From Symsagittifera roscoffensis (taxonomy: Eukaryota > Xenacoelomorpha > Acoela > Convolutidae), in NCBI RefSeq assembly GCF_963678635.1, contig NC_087071.1, positions 31,732,141-31,796,140 on the forward strand: DNA of 64,000 nucleotides. The letters run 5' to 3'. The notes below the pieces were generated by a model. The model worked only from the letters and a program-made list of their open reading frames with translations. It did no database searches and was not told the DNA's origin. This document shows, piece by piece, positions 1 through 11,022 of the stretch. Within the stretch, counting starts at the first letter, position 1; every line of letters begins with the position of its first letter. The translations under genes and the position numbers were made by a program.

Positions 1-461
1 TGCTTTGGCTCAAAATCAAATTTCTCAAAGAATTTTTTTTCAAATTTAGATTTTATCAGCTCATTGGAAACCTCTAACCAAACCCTTTATAGCCAAACTA
101 TACAATTGAATAAAAAAACATCGTAAAGGGATTTTTTCACGAAAAATCATTTTTTTGGTGTACGTTTTTTCATGTTGAAAATTAAGCCCGAATAAAAAGC
201 CATTTTTTTGGTTTTCTGATAATAGCGAGTATAGGGCAGCAACTACAGCGTCATTTGAGTCCGTATGCAAAAAATCAGCGAAAATAACCGAATATTCAGA
301 GAAAAACGCAAAATTGAGCCAAAAAAATCAATGAAACGCCCCAAACCTAACTTTTTGCTTTGGCTCAAAATCAAATTTCTCAAAGAATTTTTTTTCAAAT
401 TTGGATTTTATAGGCTCAATGGAAACCTCTAACCAAACCCTTTATAGCCAAATTATAGCAA
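1..461. repeat. Tandem repeat, period 355 bp (about 1.3 units)
   Basis: Bases 1-106 recur at 356-461 with only a few differences, including the shared start TGCTTTGGCTCAAAATC and the shared end TTTATAGCCAAA. The window edge cuts the array, so its real length is unknown. No coding potential is visible; the only open frame here is AT-rich shadow. Confidence 0.85.
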
Positions 462-1228
462 GAGAAGGAAATGATGGATGAGTTTCTAACCCTAGGTCAT
501 TTCTTAACCCTAAGAAAAAAAAATTCTGCTCAAAAATTGACTTTTTGCGGGCGTTTTTGAAAAATGTCTATTTTGACCCAAAAAAAAATGTTGGATCCAA
601 GAAACGACTTCACCATCGTGTTTCTCGTCAAAAATTAGGTATAGTAGAGTTTATAAACTAAGAATCTTCTTATGAACTTTTCTTGTGGTCAAACCGTTCC
701 GTCCAGGTCGGGTTGTCAGTAACTACACTTAACTACCCATTTTTTGGATAGGTTTAGAAAGTTAGCCCTTAATTTTTTTTTTAGTTTAGCTAGCTTGCTT
801 CGCCCAAGAAACGCTCAACGATACCTCAATTTTTAAAATTGGTTAATTTTTCACTGAAATACAGCTTTTTTAGTTTTGGGTTTGGGCCAAAAATCATAAA
901 CTTCACTTTTTTGTCTAAAAATCAAAAAGTACTGTTAGGTTTGGGCTTTTTTTGATATAGTTGGAAAGAACATAAGCAGAGGTTGCCGGAAAAATAAAAA
1001 ATTGCCCAAAACTAACTTTTAAGTATGTTTTCCAAACCGACAAAAAAGTCTCAAAAATTGACTTTTGCCCAAACCTAACTTTTTCTAGCCGTTTTTTTCA
1101 TTAAGGTGTCTTACTATTGCCTCAAATGCTCAAAACACTAATCCCCGAAGTTCGAGGAGCTCGGAAACCCTCTGAGCCATTGCCATAAAAACTGGTTGTT
1201 CCACCCTCATAAATTGACTTGGCTAGGC
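462..1228. other. AT-rich non-coding stretch, no gene seen
   Basis: The stretch is rich in CAAAAA/TTTTTG-type words such as AAAAATTGACTTTTTGC, repeated in degenerate form. No domain, splice-framed exon or RNA gene is recognisable. It looks like old subtelomere-like or element-derived repeat. Confidence 0.5.
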
Positions 1229-1264
1229 TTAGGGTTAGGGTTAGGGTAAGGGTTAGGGTTAGGG
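1229..1264 (+). repeat. Interstitial telomere-type repeat (TTAGGG)n
   Basis: Six consecutive TTAGGG units are present, one of them changed to GTAAGGG. Single or double copies recur at about 1410 and 4688 at the left edges of the two E1 units. The inverted form CCTAACCCTAAC sits near 10547 at the right side of the E1 array. This matches the canonical animal telomere repeat; here it is internal. Confidence 0.85.
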
Positions 1265-1393
1265 TCCTACCCAAGTCGTTTTCTGAGTTGGGCCATTTTC
1301 AAAAAACGACTTTGTGCGGAATTTTATATACTCAGAAAACGATCGCAGAAAACGACTCGGTCTGACTGTACTCAGAAAACGATCCAGAAAACG

Positions 1394-2120
1394 ACTTTGG
1401 GGTCAGACCTCCGGGTTAGGGTTGGAAAATGGCAGAGTTTTTTCAAAAAACGACTTGGGGTCAAAAAAACCAAAAAACAGCTAAAATGGTCAGAAAATCA
1501 TAGGAAAACCGGTAGAAGTTATGAAAATTGGTCTGAAATCTCAAAAAACGTCAAAACATCCAGTGAAACGGTCAAAAACACCAAAATCACCAAAAATACG
1601 ATTAAAAACGTAAAACACGTAAATTGGTCAAAAATCATGAGAAAAACTGCTAAAAGTATGAAAATTGGTCTGAAACCTCAAAATGTAACAAAATACTCAG
1701 GGGAACCACCAAAACATTCAAAAAATCAAAATTGACGAAAACAAGTAAAGTCGTTATGAAAAAATAAGGAAAGAACCAAAAACGGTCTCTAACAACAACA
1801 AAAAAGCACAAAAACACAAAAAACCGCTTAAATCATGAAAAAAATTGGAAGCAATGCGCATTGATCTGGAACCTCAGAAAACACCAAAACGCACAGGAAG
1901 AAGGTCAAAAACTCTAAAAAAATGAACGAAAAGAAATTTGATCGCAAAAAAAAAACAAAAAAAAACGAAAATTGATCAAAATTTCATAAAAAACCACTAA
2001 AAACTAATAAAAATTGGTCCGAAAACATAAAATGTACCAAAAATTTTGGGGAAAGCACCAAAATAAAAATAAGATAATCTGATTGGAAAAAAAACGAAAG
2101 AAACACGGTTTTCTCCGATT
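1394..2120. repeat. A-rich 3' flank of E1 unit 1
   Basis: The segment beginning ACTTTGGGGTCAGACCTCC is repeated at 4672 with over 90% identity by eye, down to about 2120/5540. It consists of degenerate AAAACACCAAAA-type runs and makes spurious lysine-rich open frames. It belongs to the E1 repeat unit, on the 3' side of the minus-strand recombinase gene. Confidence 0.75.
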
Positions 2121-2179
2121 TCCATTTTTTTGATTTTATCAGGACCTATTGTTAGCTATGTTTAGTTTAGGAAAAAACT

Positions 2180-2250
2180 TGGTGCCTCTCAGTTCACCCT
2201 GCGTTTCTACCAGGACCGCCAACGGGGAGGCGGGCACCATAGGTCCCAAA
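2180..2250 (+). other. Recurrent ~75-bp motif, copy A
   Basis: The motif starts GGTGCCTCTCAGTTC and ends GAGGCGGGCACC. Its ends are inverted repeats (GGTGCC/GGGCACC and CCTC/GAGG), and it has an inner CCAGGACCGCC block. Related copies lie at 2410, 5583, 5821 and 10945, always within about 1.5 kb on the 3' side of a recombinase gene. This copy has lost the inner AGGGCTATC segment. Confidence 0.6.
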
Positions 2251-2257
2251 AATATTG

Positions 2258-2352
2258 TTGGGTTGAGAGTAATCTCAACCCGTCAGTATTGGTTAATAAA
2301 CAGCAATGATCTCTCGATCAGAGCGAGATTGCAGCCAATGAACTGACAAGAC
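2258..2352 (+). ncRNA. Candidate structured RNA between motif copies A and B
   Basis: A 9-bp perfect stem GGGTTGAGA/TCTCAACCC (2260-2268 with 2273-2281) closes a GTAA tetraloop. Next, GTCAGTATTGG can pair with CCAATGAACTGAC, enclosing a smaller ATCTC/GAGAT hairpin. The segment is repeated almost unchanged in the second E1 unit (about 5665-5760). I do not recognise a known RNA family; a tRNA/7SL-unrelated SINE or an element-encoded structure is possible. Transcription is not shown. Confidence 0.3.
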
Positions 2353-2409
2353 TTAGCTGGCAGTAAGTTGCTTGTTCTTTGACTCTATTGATAAAAACAT
2401 TTTCAATTT

Positions 2410-2493
2410 GTGCCTCTCAGTTCGCCCTGATGTTTCCATACAGGGCTATCCAGGATCGCCAACTTGGAGGCGGCCACTTTAGATCCCGCTAAA
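2410..2493 (+). other. Recurrent ~75-bp motif, copy B
   Basis: This copy reads GTGCCTCTCAGTTCGCCC at the left and GGAGGCGGCCACTTTAG at the right. An internal stem GCCCTG/CAGGGC is perfect. It is a direct repeat of copy A, 230 bp away. Confidence 0.6.
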
Positions 2494-2877
2494 ACTTTTT
2501 TTTTTGGGAAAGCTTCTCAGATTATTATTACTTTTTCGTTCTTTTTCATTATTGTTCCAATTGAGGGTAAACGTTAGATTAAAAATAAAAGTTCCTCATT
2601 TAGGCAATAATTTCAATGTACTAATTTGATGTTCTTAAGAAATTTTTTTAAATGATTTTTTCCTAAAAGCTTTCTTTCGTGGAACTTGCGTTCTGTTTTT
2701 TTTTTCTGGCTTTCATTTTTTGCCAACTACTAGTTTTTCTGACAAATGCTAAATACATTCTAAAAATTTACTGCATAGTGTCTGTAGTAGTCAACCGAGC
2801 GCCTCCTAACCAATTAAGGTTTTTTGAGGCTCAAGGTCAAAAACCACTGACATAATCAATTCACTGCATCACTCAAA

Positions 2878-3066
2878 CGCGCATTTTAGCATTTCTGCTT
2901 TCAAGTAATACATTAAAAAACATACTCAGCGGAACATTTTAGCATTTCTGCTGTCAAGTAACACACTAAAAAACCTACTCGGCGGCACATTTTAGCATTT
3001 CTGCTTTCAAGTAACACATTGAAAAATATACTCAACGGCACATTTTAGCATTTCTGCTTTCAAAAT
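2878..3066. repeat. Minisatellite, ~53-bp period, about four copies
   Basis: The core CATTTTAGCATTTCTGCT recurs four times at about 53-bp spacing, with CAAGTAACACATTAAAAAA between copies. The same array is present in the second E1 unit at 6268-6455. It sits between the recombinase stop and the ~75-bp motifs. Confidence 0.8.
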
Positions 3067-3462
3067 AGAATAATAAACACTGATATAGAATAATAAACTT
3101 TTTTTGTGAGAAAATTTTCTCTTTTTTGGAAATGGAAGTTCTCATCGTTTACTTTTTTTGAAGCCGTGACTTCTTTTTACTGGACAAATTTTTAATGTAA
3201 TCAATCGTAAACATCAATTAGGTTACTGCATTTGACGACTCAATATAAAATTATACAAAAAATATGAAACAAAGTCTTCTACTTTCTTTAAGCAAAGCTT
3301 TCTCGTTTTTCAGTATAGAAACTATTAAACAATTTTAAACGAGAACATTCGAAAACAATCAACGCCAAGTTTTTTTTCTTTCAAGTAAGTTTTACAGGTT
3401 CAAGTTTTGACGCATTTTCGAAACTTGTTTAAAAATATTTTCGCGGCATCAATGTTAAGATT

Positions 3463-4671
3463 TTTTCCCGGAAAGCAGCCGAGAAATTGCGATCTTTCTG
3501 GATAAACAACAGGTACAAGTGCGTGAGAGTTTTCATATGTACCTCGTTTAGAACGTACTACTGTCGATCTGGTCTCTGTTTACAATTTTTTATAAGTGAT
3601 TGGATTGTCTTAACATCGCAAACTTGGATCGGAGCATCGTCAATTTCTTTTTCGATTTTATTTGAGGTAACAATTGGCTCGCGTGCGGTTGACATATTTC
3701 GACTGCTCTCACTGGAGCAGACACTTTCGATTTCTACCTCAGATTCTTGTTCTTCTTCTGATTCACTTTTGTTCCCATCAGTGTCATTGTCCTTGTCATC
3801 GTCCTCCTCCATGTTCGGTTGTTCTTCCATCACATCTTCAGAGGGCTCAGCGAGTAATTTAATGCTTCTGGAGCTGCAAGGGTTGTCAATTTGTTCTGCC
3901 ACTTTTTCGTTTTCTTCTTCCCCAAGCACTTTATCCGCGTAATGAGACGTACCATCAGCATTTCTGAACTTGTCAGTTTTAATTTCATAGTAGTTTGCTG
4001 CAGTCGCGGCACTGTGACCGGTGTGCTTGTTGATGGCTTCGCGAACAAGGTTGCTGCTGATCTTGTCCTTGAAATTTGAAGACATCAATTTTCTATATAC
4101 AGTTGAATTGAATATCAAATGGGGCATACCATGTTGCTTTGGTATGTTCCTTGCCCAATGTTTGGTGTATTGCTTTTGGTCTACTTCACTTAATTCATTA
4201 GTTTGGTCCCATGGGCCGAAGAGATATTTGCTTTCCCTGTTAAGTTCCTTGCGTAATTGTGCGAACTTGTCCAGAAGTTCCGTTTCTGTTTCGTTGAGGC
4301 CTTGATATTTGACTCCCTCGCTGTGAAAATTTTTATGCGTCTTTTCTAGTATTTTCTGCATTTCCACCACTCGCTTTCTTTCTCCAGCTCCCATCTTCAG
4401 CTCTTTCATTCCCGGCGGAGCAAGTTCTAATACATAAAAACGCCTTTCCTCGGAGTAGTGCCTGTTTGCGAGGAACTCTGTTCTCAAGAGGCAAGCCGTT
4501 CCACTTCTGGAAGAATTCCTGAATGAGAAGCGCGGTTAAGTTGTTTGATATCTTTCTGAATTCATGCCTATTTATATTTTTTCTGTTTTCATTCGTGAGT
4601 ACTTTTTGGAGATACTCGATCACTTTTCCACGAAGTTGTAGAATTTCACCAGGTTCCGGTAACGAGTTACT
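3463..4671 (-). pseudogene. E1a: truncated tyrosine recombinase of a SET-ZnF-YR element
   Basis: This is the C-terminal part of an E1 protein. It covers the end of the core-binding region and the catalytic domain of a tyrosine recombinase, then an acidic Ser/Glu/Asp tail and the end domain that reads RPDRQ and FSAAFRE in E1b. The catalytic block keeps YRKLM, HTGHS and a Tyr nine residues after the second His. Lesions, compared with E1b, are a 2-base loss near 4527 that breaks the frame before the first catalytic Arg region, and an in-frame TAG after RPDRQ near 3555. The gene ends abruptly at 4671, where the next E1 unit begins. It is a non-functional copy made by tandem duplication. Confidence 0.85.
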
Positions 4672-5560
4672 TTGGGGTCAGACCTCCGGGTTAGGGTTGG
4701 TGTCAAAAAAACCAAAAAACAGCTAAATTGGTCAGAAAATTATAGGAAAACCGGTAGAAGTTATGAAAATTGGTCTGAAACCCCAAAAAACGTCAAAACA
4801 CCCAGTGAAACGGTCAAAAACACCAAAATCACCAAAAATACTATTAAAAACGTATAACACGTAAATTCGTCAAAAACGACTTGGTGTCAAAAAAACCAAA
4901 AAACTGCTAAATTGGTCAGAAAATTATAGGAAAACCGGTAGAAGTTATGAAAATTGGTCTGAAACCCCCAAAAACGTCAAAACACCCAGTGAAACGGTCA
5001 AAAACACCAAAATCACCAAAAATACGATTAAAAACGTAAAACACGTAAATTGGTCAAACATCATGAGAAAAACTGCTAAAAGTATGAAAATTGGTCTGAA
5101 ACCTCAAAATGTAACAAAATACTCAGGGGAACCACCAAAACATTCAAAAAACCAAAATTGACGAAAACAAGTAAAGTCGTTATGAAAAAATCAAAAACGG
5201 TCTCTAACAACACAAAAAGTCAAACACAAAAAACCGCTTAAATCGTGAAAAAAACTGGAAGCAATGCACATTCTGGAACCTCAGAAAACACCAAAACGCA
5301 CAGGAAAAAGGTCAAAAACTAAAAATGAACGAAAAGAAATTCGATCGTAAAAAAACAAAAAAACGAAAATTGATCAAAATTTCATAAAAAAAACCACGAA
5401 AAACTAATAAAAATTGGTCCGAAAACATAAAATGTACCAAAAATTTTGGGGAAACCACCAAAATAAGAATAAGATAATCTGATTGGAAAAAAAACGAAAG
5501 AAACACGGTTTTCTCCGATTTCCAATTTTTTGATTTTATCAGGACCTGTTGTTAGCTGTG
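4672..5560. repeat. A-rich 3' flank of E1 unit 2
   Basis: This is a direct repeat of 1394-2120, starting at the same ACTTTGGGGTCAGACCTCC junction. It contains an extra internal duplication of a segment beginning ACTTGGTGTCAAAAAAACC (about 4690 and 4880). No gene is seen. Confidence 0.75.
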
Positions 5561-5582
5561 TTTAGTTTAGGAAAAAACGTTT

Positions 5583-5662
5583 GGTGCCTCTCAGTTCACC
5601 CTGCGTTTCTACAGGGCTATCCAGGACCGCCAACGGGGAGGCGGGCACCATAGGTCCCAAAA
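5583..5662 (+). other. Recurrent ~75-bp motif, copy C
   Basis: The ends GGTGCC and GGGCACC are complementary, and the inner CCCTG/CAGGG stem is intact. This is the complete version of copy A. Confidence 0.6.
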
Positions 5663-5664
5663 AT

Positions 5665-5764
5665 ATTGTTGGGTTGAGAGTAATCTCAACCCGTCAGCAT
5701 TGGTTAATAAACAGCAATGATCTCTCGATCAGAGCGAGATTGCAGCCAATGAACTGACAAGACT
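5665..5764 (+). ncRNA. Candidate structured RNA, second copy
   Basis: It repeats the GGGTTGAGA-GTAA-TCTCAACCC hairpin and the following GTCAG...CTGAC helix of 2258-2352. One change in the loop region (CAGTATTGG to CAGCATTGG) leaves the stems intact. Confidence 0.3.
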
Positions 5765-5820
5765 TAGCTGGCAGTAAGATGCATGTTCTTTGACTCTATT
5801 GATATAAACATTTTCAATTT

Positions 5821-5902
5821 GTGCCTCTCAGTTCGCCCTGATGTTTCCACACAGGGCTATCCAGGATCGCCTACTTGGAGGCGGTTACTTTAGATCCCGC
5901 TA
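5821..5902 (+). other. Recurrent ~75-bp motif, copy D
   Basis: Same layout as copy B. The outer right arm has decayed (GGTTAC instead of GGCCAC), while the inner GCCCTG/CAGGGC stem is intact. Confidence 0.55.
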
Positions 5903-6267
5903 AAACTATTTTTTTTGGGAAAGCCTCTAAGATTATTACTTTTTCGTTCTTTTTCATGATTGTTCCAATTGAGGGTAAACGTTAGATTAAAAATTAAAGT
6001 GCCTCATTTAGATTTCAATTTGATGTTCTTAAGAATTTTTTTAAATGAAATTTTCCTAAAAGCTTTGTTTCGTGGAACTTGCGTTCTGTTTTTTTTCTGG
6101 CTTTCATTTTTTGCCAACTACTAGTTTTTCTGACAAATGCTAAATACATTCTAAAAATTTACTTCATAGTGTCTGTAGTAGTCAACCAAGCGCCTCCTAA
6201 CCAATTAAGGTTTTTTGAGGCTCAAGGTCAAAAACCACCGACATAATCAATTCACTGCATCACTCAA

Positions 6268-6455
6268 ATGCGCATTTTAGCATTTTTGCTTTCAAGTAAT
6301 ACATTAAAAAACATACTCAGCGGCTAATTTTAGCATTTCTGCTTTCAAGTAACTCAATAAAAAACATACTCGGCGGCACATTTTAGCATTTCTGCTTTCA
6401 AGTAACACATTAAAAAAAAATACTCAACGGCACATTTTAGCATTTCTGCTTTCGA
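6268..6455. repeat. Minisatellite, ~53-bp period (E1 unit 2 copy)
   Basis: This is the counterpart of 2878-3066, with the same CATTTTAGCATTTCTGCT core repeated about four times. Confidence 0.8.
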
Positions 6456-6848
6456 AATAGAATAATAAACACTGATATAGAATAATAAACTTTTTTTTGT
6501 GAGAAAATTTTCTCTTTTTTGGAACTGGAAGTTCTCATCTTTCACTTTTTTTTGAAGCCGTGGTTTCTTTTTCACTGGACAAATTTTTAATGTAATCAAT
6601 CGTAAACATCAATTAGGTTACTGCATTAGAAGACTCAATATAAAATCAAACAAAAAATATGAAACAAAGTCTTCTACTTTCTTTAAGCAAGGCTTTATGG
6701 TTTTTCAGTATAGAAACTATTCAACAATTTTAAAGGAGAACATTTGAAAACAATCAACGCTAAGTTTTTTTCATTCAAGTAAATTTCACAGGTTCAAGTT
6801 TTGACGCATTTTCGAAACTTGTTTAAAAGTATTTTCGCGGCATCAATG

Positions 6849-9814
6849 TTAAGAGGCAGATTTTTTTTCCCGGAAAGCAGCCGAGAAATTGCGATCTTTC
6901 TGGATAAACAACAGATACAGGTGCGCGAGAGTTTTCATATGTACCTCGTTCAGAACATACTTCTGTCGATCTGGTCTCTGTTCACGATTTTTTATAAGAG
7001 ATTGAATTGTCTTAACATCGCAAACTTGGTTCGGAACATCGTCAATTTCTTTTTCGATTTTATTTGAGGTAACAATTGGCTCGCGTGCTGTTGACTTATT
7101 TCGACTGCTCTCAATGGAGCAGACACTTTCGATTTCTACCTCAGATTCTTGTTCTTCTTCTGATTCACTTATGTTCTCATCAGTGTCATTGTCCTTGTCA
7201 TCGTCCTCCTCCAGGTTCGGTTGTTCTTCCATCACATCTTCAGAGGGCTCAGCGAGTAATTTAATGCTTCTGGAGCTGCAAGGGTTGTCAATTTGTTCTG
7301 CCACTTTTTCGTTTTCTTCTTCCCCAAGCACCATATCCGCGTAAAGAGACGTAACAGCAGCATTTCTGAGCTTGTCAGTTTTAGTTTCATAGTAGTTTGC
7401 TGCAGTCGCGGCACTGTGGCCGGTGTGCTTATTGATGGCTTCGCGAACAAGGTTGCTGCTGATCTTGTCCTTGAAATTTGAAGACATCAATTTTCTATAT
7501 ACAGTTGAATTGAATATCAAATGGGGCATACCATGTTGCTTTGGTATGTTCCTTGCCCAATGTTTTGTGTATTGCTTTTGGTCCACTTCACTTGATTCAT
7601 TAGTTTGGTCCCATGGGCCGAAGAGATATTTGCTCTCCCTGTTAAGTTTCTTGCGTAATTGTGCGAACTTGAACAGAAGTTCCGTTTCTGTTTCGTTGAG
7701 TCCTGGATATTTGACTCCCTCGCAGTAAAAAATTTTTTGCGTCTTTTCTAGTTTTTTCTGCATTTCCACCACTCGCTTTCTTTCTCCAGCTCGCATCTTC
7801 AGCTCTTTCATTCCCGGCGGAGCAAGTTCTAATACATAAAAACGCCTTTCCTCGGAATAGTGCCTGTTTGCGAGGAACTCTGTTCTCAAGAGGCAAGCCG
7901 TTCCACTTCTGGAAGAATTCCTGAATATGAGAAGCGCGGTTAAGTTGTTTGATATCTTTCTGAATTCATCCCTATTTATATTTTTTCTGTTTTCATTCGT
8001 GAGTACTTTTTGGAGGTACTCGATCACTTTTCCACGAAGTTGTCGAATTTCACCAGCTTCTGGTAAAGAGTTACTTGTGGTCACCCTCGTTATGTGGTCT
8101 CGACTTTGACCGAGCCGTTTTACCATCTTTTTCAAATTAGCGATCACTCCTTTGAACTGATTCATGAAAACCTTCAGCTCATTTAACATATTAACAATTG
8201 ATTTTCTTGCCGTTACTTTAGGATACATTTTTATCCACTTTTCAACTCCTCCGGGCTGGGTCATTCCTTTAGTTCAAATGACCGTATTTCTCAATTTCGC
8301 TATAATTCCTTTTAAGTTATGCGAATTGTAGTTCCCTCCTTTGTTTTCAGCAATTTGGCTCTCTCGCATTGCCCTATACTTGGTTAATAATGTTTCGAAA
8401 TCGAACGTCTTTTCGTCATGTACCTCTCTTCTGCTCCGGTGCTGCTGATTTTGGCTTTTTCCAGGTACTCCTGTGGTAGATCCCACACGTTTTTTACAAT
8501 CATCCACTCTGGTGGGTGCGGATCTTTCATTGTGTTGTCTTGTTGTTTCACTTTGTGGCGATGCTTTTGGTCGAAGATACTTGTACATTTGGTGCACAAG
8601 AAACGTTTCTGGTTAGTCTTTTTGTCAAGAAGATGACACCTCTGAGTTACCCTTATAAGTTTTTCATCCTTCAGCTTTGTCCATTTCTGATGTTCCTCAA
8701 GAGCGTGTCCCTCCATTTAAAGGCTTCACCAGACAGCTGAGATTTGTAGGGATTTCCACCTTCCGGAGCTGGATCTTTTGTAGGCGCAGTTTTTGCGGCG
8801 AAGGGTCTTCAGTGTCATCAGAAGAGTAACAATCGTATTCCGGGGCAAGGTTTATCGTGCATGGTCGACACTCTCGACCCATGTATTGCCGTTCAGTCGC
8901 TGCAATTTCCTCCTGATTTTGTTCCGATGGTGGTCCTCGCTTCCTAGAATGGGGGAACTCTTTTCTTTTTTTTCCTGTTTTTCTTGAGTGAAATGTTATC
9001 TTGAAGTATTCTCGTTGCTGATCCTCGACCGGTGTGTCATGCACAAGAGGAGTTTCCTCAACAAAAACATCAGTTTTCCTGGCAAGTATCTTTTGTGCAT
9101 CAGCATAGTTGATCCGAGGTGGCGGTGTTTCATCGTCTGGGTCGCTCGATAGTACCTCCGTACTGGCCTCACTATTTTGAATCTCGTCATCGTAATCGTA
9201 CGTTATCTCGTCTTGATTTGACACTTCTTCTTCGATTTCTTCACTTTCGTTTTCGTTATCAGGGTTGGCTCTTATTTCAGAAGTTACGGAGCCATAGGGT
9301 TCAGTCCAGTTGGATTCGCTTTATTCTGAAGCTAATTTTGGTTTTTTCCCCTTGGGAATCCTCCAAGGCAGCAAATCTCCTCCATAATCATAGAGGATTT
9401 CTTCTCCGGGCTCTATGTCTCGTTCTGCGACTATCATTATATGATGGTTTCCCTTCCCATCATTCCACACTTTTGGCCTTGCGTTGGGCCGCTCGCCACA
9501 GTCATTTATATACCTTTCCAATCTTGATGACTCATCAGCTGCATCTATGTACAAATTATGATCTTAGAATGCGAAAGCGTACTCGTTCTTTCCCTCGTCG
9601 CACAGCTTGGTGTATTCGTATGCAGTGATTTTCTCACCTCTGTAAAACAATAAAAAGTCTTGTCTCACAAACGGGATTTTTGCGAACAGTCCTTTGCCCT
9701 TTTCTTCATTAACCTTCTTTACTTCAAATTTTTCCTTGGGGTCTTCTGTCGTCCATTTTCCTAAGTAGTACTTGTCGAAATTCCGTGGGAGGTGTTTCGA
9801 TCAAGTCGCAGCAT
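6849..9814 (-). pseudogene. E1b: most complete E1 copy, SET domain + zinc finger + tyrosine recombinase
   Basis: Reading down the minus strand from an ATG near 9814 there is first a SET domain. Its motifs are GKGLF (SAM-binding GxG), FLLFYRG, RYINDC in the position of the usual NHS/NHSC, and GEEILYDYG. The closest pattern I know is the H4K20 methyltransferase KMT5A/SETD8. Then come an acidic linker, a CTKC...HRHK finger, and a core-binding region. The catalytic recombinase domain follows, with Arg in NSSRSG (residue 119 of the 471-residue frame starting at 8264), Arg257 in TVYR, His283 in HTGH and Tyr292. Lesions are a frameshift just after the start, TAA in the SET (about 9565) and after it (about 9323), a 1-base loss near 8404, and TGA for Cys near 8277. 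The YR frame of 471 residues itself is open. The copy is dead as written but clearly informative about the ancestor. Confidence 0.88.
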
Positions 9815-9883
9815 CTTTCCAATAATGTTCAAGCAATCAAATTATTCAACTTTTTCAAAGCATCAAATCTCTCTAAAAAGAAA

Positions 9884-10405
9884 TCATAAATTAGCGATCA
9901 CTCCTTTCAACTGATTCATGAAAACCTTCAGCTCATTTAACATATTAACAATTGATTTTCTTGCCGTTACTTTAGGATACATTTTTATCCACTTTTCAAC
10001 TCCTCCGGGCTGGGTCATTCCTTTAGTACAAATGACCGTATTTCTCAATTTCGCTATAATTCCTTTTAAGTTATGCGAATTGTAGTTCCCTCCTTTGTTT
10101 TCAGCAATTTGTCTCTCTCGCATTGCCTTATACTTGGTCAATAATTTTTCGAAACCGAACGTCTTTTTCGTCATGTACCTCTCTTCTGCTCCGGTGCTGC
10201 TGATTTTGGCTTTTTCCAGGTACTCCTGTGGTAGATCCCACACGTTTCTTACAATCACCCTCTCTGGTGGGTGCGGATCTTTCATTGTGTTGTCTTGTTG
10301 TTTCACTTTGTGGCGATGCTTTTGGTCGAAGATACTTGTACATTTGGTGCACAAGAAACGTTTCTGGTTAGTCTTTTTGTCAAGAAGATGACACCTCTGA
10401 ATTAC
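9884..10405 (-). pseudogene. E1c: fragment with zinc finger and core-binding region
   Basis: This partial copy covers the CHLLDKKTNQKRFLCTKC finger and the following core-binding region, up to FKGVIANL-equivalent LKGVIANL. It keeps the reading frame where E1b has lost it: MTKKTFGF instead of a deleted A, and VICTKG instead of VI-stop. It therefore shows the intact sequence at both E1b lesions. It is cut off sharply at 9884, next to the 5' end of E1b, and at about 10405, where A-rich repeat begins. Confidence 0.85.
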
Positions 10406-10944
10406 CCTTTCCAAACTTACAAAAACCGTCAAACATCCCCAAATGCTCAAAGAACACCAAAAAACACTCAAATATTTGTTGAAAAACAAAAATGCCCAAA
10501 AAATTTCACAAATTTTCCAAAAGCCACAAAAAAGTATCCAAAAAAGACCTAACCCTAACTTTTTCGCCAAAACGCCCTAAAAGTTGTGCGACTACTAACA
10601 AAAGACTAAAAAAGTCTCAGAATGCCCAAAATCACAACAAAACACCACAAAACCTAAAAACTGTAAAATGACCAAAAACGATCAAAAGTCACCACCAAAC
10701 TCCCACAGTCACTAAAATCCGAAAATAAATACAAAAAATTATCTGGATCTAACTTACTGCCAAAAACAATCAAAACCTGCCAAAAACCATCCACAAGCCA
10801 CTAAATGCGCGAAGAACGTCAGAAACTACACAAGTACTTGTTGATAAACCATAAATGCCCAAAAATATAAGAAGTTCCCCAAAAACCCAAAATTATAGCC
10901 GAAAACGACCTAACCTCAACTTTGTGATTTGTCAAATTGAAAAT
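10406..10944. repeat. A-rich repeat with inverted telomere motif
   Basis: The stretch contains degenerate CCAAAAAACACTCAAA-type runs resembling the E1 3' flank. CCTAACCCTAAC at about 10547 is the telomere repeat in the orientation opposite to 1229. No gene is seen. Confidence 0.5.
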
Positions 10945-11022
10945 TAGTGTCTCTTAGTTCATCCGTTTCACTTGGGAGTATATCCAGGATCGCCAACGTG
11001 GAGGCGGACACTATCGATCCCT
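10945..11022 (+). other. Recurrent ~75-bp motif, copy E (beside the E2 array)
   Basis: The left end TAGTGTCTCTTAGTTC and right end GGCGGACACTATCG form the inverted pair TAGTGTC/GACACTA. The inner ATCCAGGATCGCCAAC block matches the E1 copies. The end arms differ from E1 (GGTGCC/GGGCACC) but remain complementary, which argues for selection on pairing. Confidence 0.55.

Noticed and set aside
1397-1735. 112-codon lysine/asparagine-rich open frame
   Set aside because: It is made of degenerate AAAACACCAAAA repeats and recurs in altered frame at 4672. No domain and no conservation of frame.
2410-2490. Hammerhead ribozyme suggested by CCCTGATG in motif copies B and D
   Set aside because: Copies A, C and E lack CTGATG, and no GAAA/NUH core is positioned correctly.
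3487-4305. Plus-strand open frames in the E1/E2 region (serine- and cysteine-rich)
   Set aside because: They are antisense shadows of the acidic and recombinase segments on the minus strand.
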